A stretch of 6,968 nucleotides of DNA from Chitinophagaceae bacterium. GTDB taxonomy: Bacteria > Bacteroidota > Bacteroidia > Chitinophagales > Chitinophagaceae. Both the position numbers and the translations under genes were made by a program. The first letter of the stretch is position 1. The number at the start of each line of letters is the position of its first letter. The notes under the pieces were generated by a model. It was not told the origin of the DNA. It saw only the letters and a list, made by a program, of their open reading frames with translations, and made no database searches. Shown here one piece after another: positions 4,056 through 6,968 of this stretch. The stretch covers positions 1 through 6,968 of the forward strand of contig JAJTCI010000129.1 in the NCBI GenBank assembly GCA_021323155.1, written 5' to 3'.

Positions 4056-5822
4056 TTAAACGAGCATTCGCAAAGGTTCTTCCAGCAATCCTTTGAGTGT
4101 TTGCAGGAACGCGGCGCCACTGGCACCATCTACTACGCGGTGATCACAGCTCAGCGTTACTTTCATTACGTTGCCGGGTACCACATTGCCATTCTTTACA
4201 ACGGGCACCTGTGCGATCCCGCCAACGGCGAGGATACAGGCATCGGGTGGATTGATGATCGCGGTGAACTCGTCTATACCGAACATGCCGAGGTTAGAAA
4301 TGGTGAACGTGCTGCCTTCCCAATCGGCGGGCTGGAGTTTTTTATCCTTCGCCTTCTGCGCGAAGTCTTTCACTTCTACAGCGATCTGGCTGAGTGATTT
4401 TCCGTCAGCGAACCGCACTACGGGAACGAGTAATCCTTCGTCTACCGCTACCGCCACGCCGATGTTCACATGATGGTTGATGCGGATCTTCTCGCCCAGC
4501 CAGCTGCTATTCACCTTCGGGTGTTGCCTGAGCGCAACCGCTACGGCTTTCAACACGATATCGTTAAAGGAGATCTTTACCGGGCTTGTCTCATTGATCC
4601 GGACCCTTGCTGCCACCGCGGCATCCATGTCAATGCTCATGGTGAGATAGAAATGCGGCGCTGAAAACTTGCTTTCCGCAAGGCGTCTTGCGATGGTCTT
4701 ACGCATCTGCGATACGGGGACTTCTTCAAAAGAAACCTGTCCCGCAGGACTGGCTGGCCGCGCGATGGCCTGTTGCCTGTCACCTGTTGCCTGTTGCTGT
4801 TTATCGCCTCCTGCCTGCTGTTGCGGTTGGTAATTCTCTACGTCAGTTTTGGTGATGCGACCATTGTCACCGGAGCCTTTTACATATTTCAGGTCAACGC
4901 CTTTTTCTGAAGCGAGTTTTTTCGCCAATGGGGAAGCCAGTATCCGCCCATCGTTCACTACCGGCTGCTCGTTGTTCGTTGCCTGTTGGCCAGAAGGCAC
5001 CTGCCCGGCTGGAATGTTCCCGGCAGTTCCACCTGTGGAAACGTCGCCTTCCGCTTTTTGCCGGTCAGCGGCATCCTGCGTGGTCGGCTGTTTGCCGCCA
5101 CCTGCTTTCAAGCCATTTACGATCTCATCCACGTTCAACCCGTCTTTACCAATAATGCAAAGCAGGTCATTTACCTGGATCTTTTCGCCTGCTTTCGCTC
5201 CCTGGTACAACAGTTTGCCGTCTTTATAACTTTCGAGTTCCATGGTGGCTTTGTCGGTTTCGATATCCGCCAGCACTTCACCTTTCTTAACGTTGTCTCC
5301 GACGTTTTTGTGCCACCCGGCGATAACGCCTTCGGTCATTGTATCGCTCAGGCGCGGCATCAGGACTACTTCCTCCATGGAAGCGTAATCTTTGTTGCCC
5401 GTTGATGGTTGTTCGTTGTTCGACTGCTTTTCTACCGGCTGACCGTTCCCGGCCGGCTGGCTGGCGGACTGCAGACTTTTATCTACCGGATCCTTGCTCC
5501 CTTCTGCTGGCTGCTGACTATTGCCTGCGGCCTGTTGATTATTGCCTGCCGTGTGCTGCGTCACCAAAGCGCTCACATCTTCACCTTTCTTTCCAATAAT
5601 GGCCAGCAGGTCATTTACCTGGAGTTTCGCGCCACCATCGCCGCCAAGGTGAAGGATATATCCCTCCTGGTAGCTCTCCAGTTCCATGGTAGCCTTATCG
5701 GTCTCTATTTCTGCAAGCAGGTCGCCTTTTTTTACCGGGTCACCAACTTTTTTATGCCATGCAGCGATCACACCTTCTGTCATGGTGTCGCTTAAGCGGG
5801 GCATCAGGATCACTTCAGCCAT
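4056..5822 (-). CDS. pdhC: Pyruvate dehydrogenase E2, dihydrolipoamide acetyltransferase, two lipoyl domains
   Basis: This 588-residue cytoplasmic core subunit of the pyruvate dehydrogenase complex transfers the acetyl group from lipoamide to CoA. Domains in order are lipoyl domain 1 (about 1-85, lipoylated Lys43 in ETDKATME), linker 1 (88-148), lipoyl domain 2 (149-238, Lys191 in the same motif), linker 2 (240-291), the peripheral-subunit-binding domain (293-331, RILASPLAKKLASEKG), linker 3 (332-363) and the catalytic domain (364-588). The catalytic domain has FTISNLGMFGIDEF and the active-site DHRVVDG with His561. The FGIDEF signature favours the pyruvate rather than the 2-oxoglutarate enzyme. 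The lipoyl domains are nearly identical in motif but diverged at third codon positions, so the duplication is old. Linkers are Gln/Asn/Gly-rich and carry 7-nt tandem repeats. E1 and E3 genes are not nearby. Confidence 0.95.
   Translation of the reverse strand: MAEVILMPRLSDTMTEGVIAAWHKKVGDPVKKGDLLAEIETDKATMELESYQEGYILHLGGDGGAKLQVNDLLAIIGKKGEDVSALVTQHTAGNNQQAAGNSQQPAEGSKDPVDKSLQSASQPAGNGQPVEKQSNNEQPSTGNKDYASMEEVVLMPRLSDTMTEGVIAGWHKNVGDNVKKGEVLADIETDKATMELESYKDGKLLYQGAKAGEKIQVNDLLCIIGKDGLNVDEIVNGLKAGGGKQPTTQDAADRQKAEGDVSTGGTAGNIPAGQVPSGQQATNNEQPVVNDGRILASPLAKKLASEKGVDLKYVKGSGDNGRITKTDVENYQPQQQAGGDKQQQATGDRQQAIARPASPAGQVSFEEVPVSQMRKTIARRLAESKFSAPHFYLTMSIDMDAAVAARVRINETSPVKISFNDIVLKAVAVALRQHPKVNSSWLGEKIRINHHVNIGVAVAVDEGLLVPVVRFADGKSLSQIAVEVKDFAQKAKDKKLQPADWEGSTFTISNLGMFGIDEFTAIINPPDACILAVGGIAQVPVVKNGNVVPGNVMKVTLSCDHRVVDGASGAAFLQTLKGLLEEPLRMLV
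4769..4796. repeat. Heptamer array in E2 linker 3 (CCTGTTG)
   Basis: Four contiguous 7-nt units on the plus strand: CCTGTTG, CCTGTCA, CCTGTTG, CCTGTTG. They encode residues 343-352 of E2 (QQATGDRQQA). The unit repeats in DNA at 7 nt, not a multiple of 3, so each copy is read in a different frame. Confidence 0.8.
4965..4992. repeat. Degenerate heptamer array in E2 linker 2
   Basis: Four 7-nt units on the plus strand: CTGCTCG, TTGTTCG, TTGCCTG and TTGGCCA, encoding about residues 277-286 of E2 (SGQQATNNEQ). More degenerate than the linker 3 array. It shares TTGTTCG with the array at 5395-5422 and TTGCCTG with the one at 5500-5548. Confidence 0.55.
5395..5422. repeat. Heptamer array in E2 linker 1 (TTGTTCG)
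   Basis: Four 7-nt units on the plus strand: TTGCCCG, TTGATGG, TTGTTCG, TTGTTCG, encoding residues 134-143 of E2 (SNNEQPSTGN). Lies just before lipoyl domain 2. Confidence 0.65.
5500..5548. repeat. Degenerate heptamer array in E2 linker 1, seven units
   Basis: Seven 7-nt units on the plus strand: CCTTCTG, CTGGCTG, CTGACTA, TTGCCTG, CGGCCTG, TTGATTA, TTGCCTG. Three units equal 21 nt, so the protein shows a 7-residue repeat here (AGNNQQA followed by AGNSQQP, residues 92-105). Lies just after lipoyl domain 1. Confidence 0.6.
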
Positions 5823-6042
5823 TCTGAGAAGAATTTATTGGTTACCATCAGCCGAATAAGCAATTAGCCAGTGTGCCCGCACGCCCCGAACGTTAGTTTG
5901 GTTAAAGCGGGCACTGCACCGTTCAGATTGCTACTCAGCCAATGAGCGCCGAAATTACAGGAAATGAGCCACATTACAGATTGCTGCCAGGCAGTTGAAA
6001 CCGTTTTGATGGATTGAACCCGGGCAAAATATCAAAAGGGGA

Positions 6043-6144
6043 ATGAACGGGCGATATATGTGCAATAACCTATCCCGCAAACATATAGAATGGACAGTGA
6101 TACTAACGGCTGTTGGTATTTCGTTGTTGTGTAAAAGGCACTAA
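6043..6144 (+). CDS. Possible small ORF, 33 aa, weak membrane helix
   Basis: The ORF runs from ATG 6043 to TAA 6142-6144. It has a basic N-terminal half (MNGRYMCNNLSRKHIE) and then a hydrophobic stretch of about 14 residues (WTVILTAVGISLLC) ending KRH. The hydrophobic stretch is short for a membrane span, and the AAAAGGGGA before the ATG is too close for a good ribosome binding site; an internal ATG at 6058 is an alternative start. It may well be chance. Confidence 0.2.
   Translation: MNGRYMCNNLSRKHIEWTVILTAVGISLLCKRH
6078..6085 (-). promoter_or_regulatory. Candidate Bacteroidota -7 element (TATGTTTG)
   Basis: On the minus strand the sequence is TATGTTTG, a full match to the TAnnTTTG -7 consensus of the Bacteroidota primary sigma factor. 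No clear TTTG is found at the expected distance upstream. It would give the E2 transcript a leader of about 250 nt. Weak evidence. Confidence 0.2.
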
Positions 6145-6256
6145 ACAAGCATCATTACACAGCGGCTGGTTGTCCTGATAAGAGTGGTACACCCGGCTCG
6201 CGATAAATTCCGTAAGTTTAGAGCACAGATAATTACTTTTACCCAAAGCCTCGTCC

Positions 6257-6643
6257 ATGATATCGAAGATCTCAGAAGGTGTTGAAATAAGCGTGGAGAC
6301 ATTCTACCAGCCCGATTACAGCAATCCAAAGCAGCATGAATACATGTTCGCTTACCGCATATCGATCGAGAACCACAACAACTTTTCCATACAACTACTC
6401 AAAAGGCATTGGCAGATCTTCGACAGCAACGGCGAATACCGCGAGGTGGACGGCGAGGGTGTGGTAGGGGAGCAGCCAGTACTTCCGCCGGGTGAACAAT
6501 ATAAATATGTCAGCGGTTGCAACCTGAATACGGAAATGGGCCGGATGGTGGGTACCTACCAGATGGTGAACCAGGAAAACCAGAAGGTTTTTGACGTGAA
6601 TATCCCACCGTTCGAGCTGATCGTGCCCGCGAAGCTTAATTAA
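6257..6643 (+). CDS. apaG: ApaG domain protein (DUF525)
   Basis: This 128-residue protein is a full-length ApaG, a small fibronectin III-like beta-sandwich; family members are about 125-130 aa. Visible signatures are FAYRISIENHN (31-41), LLKRHWQIFDSNG (47-59), VDGEGVVGEQPVLPPGE (64-80) containing the family's glycine-rich GxGVVGxQP, YVSGCNL (84-90) and MVGTYQM (97-103). ApaG was linked genetically to cobalt resistance and magnesium efflux in enterobacteria, but its biochemical role is unsettled, so the usual efflux label should be read cautiously. The ATG at 6257 fits the family N-terminus (MISKISEGVEISVE). The stop overlaps the next start as TAATG, so the downstream plug-domain gene is probably cotranscribed and translationally coupled. 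Confidence 0.93.
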   Translation: MISKISEGVEISVETFYQPDYSNPKQHEYMFAYRISIENHNNFSIQLLKRHWQIFDSNGEYREVDGEGVVGEQPVLPPGEQYKYVSGCNLNTEMGRMVGTYQMVNQENQKVFDVNIPPFELIVPAKLN

Positions 6644-6968
6644 TGAGATTTCTTGTCACTATATCAGCATTGCTTATCAGTGCCTCTATTTTCGCGCAGC
6701 AAAGTGGAGCGGGGACCAACCCCAGGGAGTCACTGCAGCCATCCCAGGCTGACAGCTTAACAAAACCTAAGATGTTCTTCCGTTGCGGGACAACGAACTT
6801 CCCCAAGGGGCCATTGTATATTGTTGACGGGAAGATCAGCGACTCACTTACGGTTAGCAAAATTACTCCAACCCAAATCGCATCGATGGAGGTGTTGAAA
6901 GGTGCTCCCGCAACGGCACTATACGGAAGCCGGGGTATTCATGGTGTTGTGTTGTTAAAAACAAAGAC
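6643..6968 (+). CDS. Small exported TonB-receptor plug-domain protein, 3' end cut by window
   Basis: The ORF starts at the ATG at 6643, overlapping the apaG stop by one base, and is still open at the window end after 108 codons. Residues 1-18 (MRFLVTISALLISASIFA) form a signal peptide with likely cleavage before QQ. After a short polar stretch come PLYIVDGK (57-64) and then MEVLKGAPATALYGSRGI and HGVVLLKTK (82-108). This is the core of the plug domain of SusC/RagA-type TonB-dependent receptors, which usually reads VDG...IEVLKDASATAIYGSRGANGVV. A full receptor would normally have a carboxypeptidase-like domain before the plug, and here the plug begins about 40 residues after the signal. It therefore looks like a mini plug protein of the kind found alone or attached to M56 peptidases in Bacteroidota. 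Whether a barrel follows cannot be seen. Confidence 0.8.
   Translation, partial: MRFLVTISALLISASIFAQQSGAGTNPRESLQPSQADSLTKPKMFFRCGTTNFPKGPLYIVDGKISDSLTVSKITPTQIASMEVLKGAPATALYGSRGIHGVVLLKTK

Larger units (their letters stand above)
5823..6256. other. 434-nt spacer between divergent E2 and apaG genes
   Basis: No confident gene is seen. The spacer holds a 7-bp inverted repeat TGCCCGC/GCGGGCA (5874-5880 and 5907-5913, 26-nt loop) in the E2 leader, and a repeated CAGATTGCT (5924-5932 and 5977-5985). It also has an imperfect AATGAGC...ATTACAG duplication (5941-5960 and 5963-5979), a possible minus-strand promoter element (6078-6085), a 33-codon ORF (6043-6144) and TGTGTAA/TTACACA inverted arms (6128-6134 and 6155-6161). 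Both E2 and apaG start at its ends, so it must carry two promoters. Confidence 0.6.

Noticed and set aside
4056..5822. 2-oxoglutarate dehydrogenase or branched-chain E2 instead of pyruvate dehydrogenase E2
   Set aside because: Two N-terminal lipoyl domains together with FGIDEFTAIINPP and DHRVVDGA fit the pyruvate-type acetyltransferase better; 2-oxoglutarate E2 normally has one lipoyl domain.
5942..5998. 18-codon ORF in the E2-apaG spacer
   Set aside because: Very short, polar, no ribosome binding site and no structural feature.
6141..6329. 62-codon minus-strand ORF at the apaG start
   Set aside because: Overlaps the apaG N-terminus antisense and has no plausible domain or signal.

Overview
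The window looks like ordinary chromosome from a member of the Bacteroidota, most likely a Chitinophaga-like genus (Chitinophagaceae). This rests on protein style: an OmpA-like protein with an N-terminal secreted domain instead of a barrel, a SusC/TonB-type plug motif in a small exported protein, a lysine/alanine-rich histone H1-like protein, and leaders that mostly lack Shine-Dalgarno sequences. The genus is inference. I see no mobile element, CRISPR array, tRNA or rRNA.

Layout. At the left edge is the 3' part of a plus-strand engB (YsxC/YihA ribosome-assembly GTPase). It is followed by two very short plus-strand ORFs (31 and 30 aa), each encoding a single-span membrane peptide with a basic C-terminus. 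A bulged hairpin separates these from a convergent minus-strand YkuK-type RNase H-like gene. Next comes a repeat-rich spacer (a 17-nt tandem repeat, then a 7-nt tandem repeat) running into the stop codon of a minus-strand CoA-binding (YccU-type) gene. A divergent spacer leads to the plus-strand histone H1-like gene, which ends at a strong intrinsic terminator. Two minus-strand genes follow: an OmpA-family peptidoglycan-binding protein and, upstream of it and separated by a terminator, a two-lipoyl-domain dihydrolipoamide acetyltransferase (pyruvate dehydrogenase E2). A 434-nt gap with short inverted and direct repeats precedes plus-strand apaG, whose stop codon overlaps the start of a small exported plug-domain protein that runs off the right edge.

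The genes are mostly independent housekeeping units: ribosome assembly, central carbon metabolism, nucleoid organisation and envelope anchoring. Only apaG and the plug-domain gene are clearly arranged as a translationally coupled pair.

The most interesting signal cuts across genes. A degenerate 7-nt tandem repeat with a CCTGNNN-like core lies in the spacer at 1665-1699, and 7-nt-period arrays also occur in every inter-domain linker of the E2 gene. Because 7 is not a multiple of 3, this periodicity is hard to explain by selection on the protein and suggests a genome-wide heptamer repeat that is tolerated where sequence is unconstrained. The second point of interest is the small membrane ORFs: one has an unusually good Shine-Dalgarno sequence and the other a hairpin over its start codon. 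I found no convincing multi-gene novel system.
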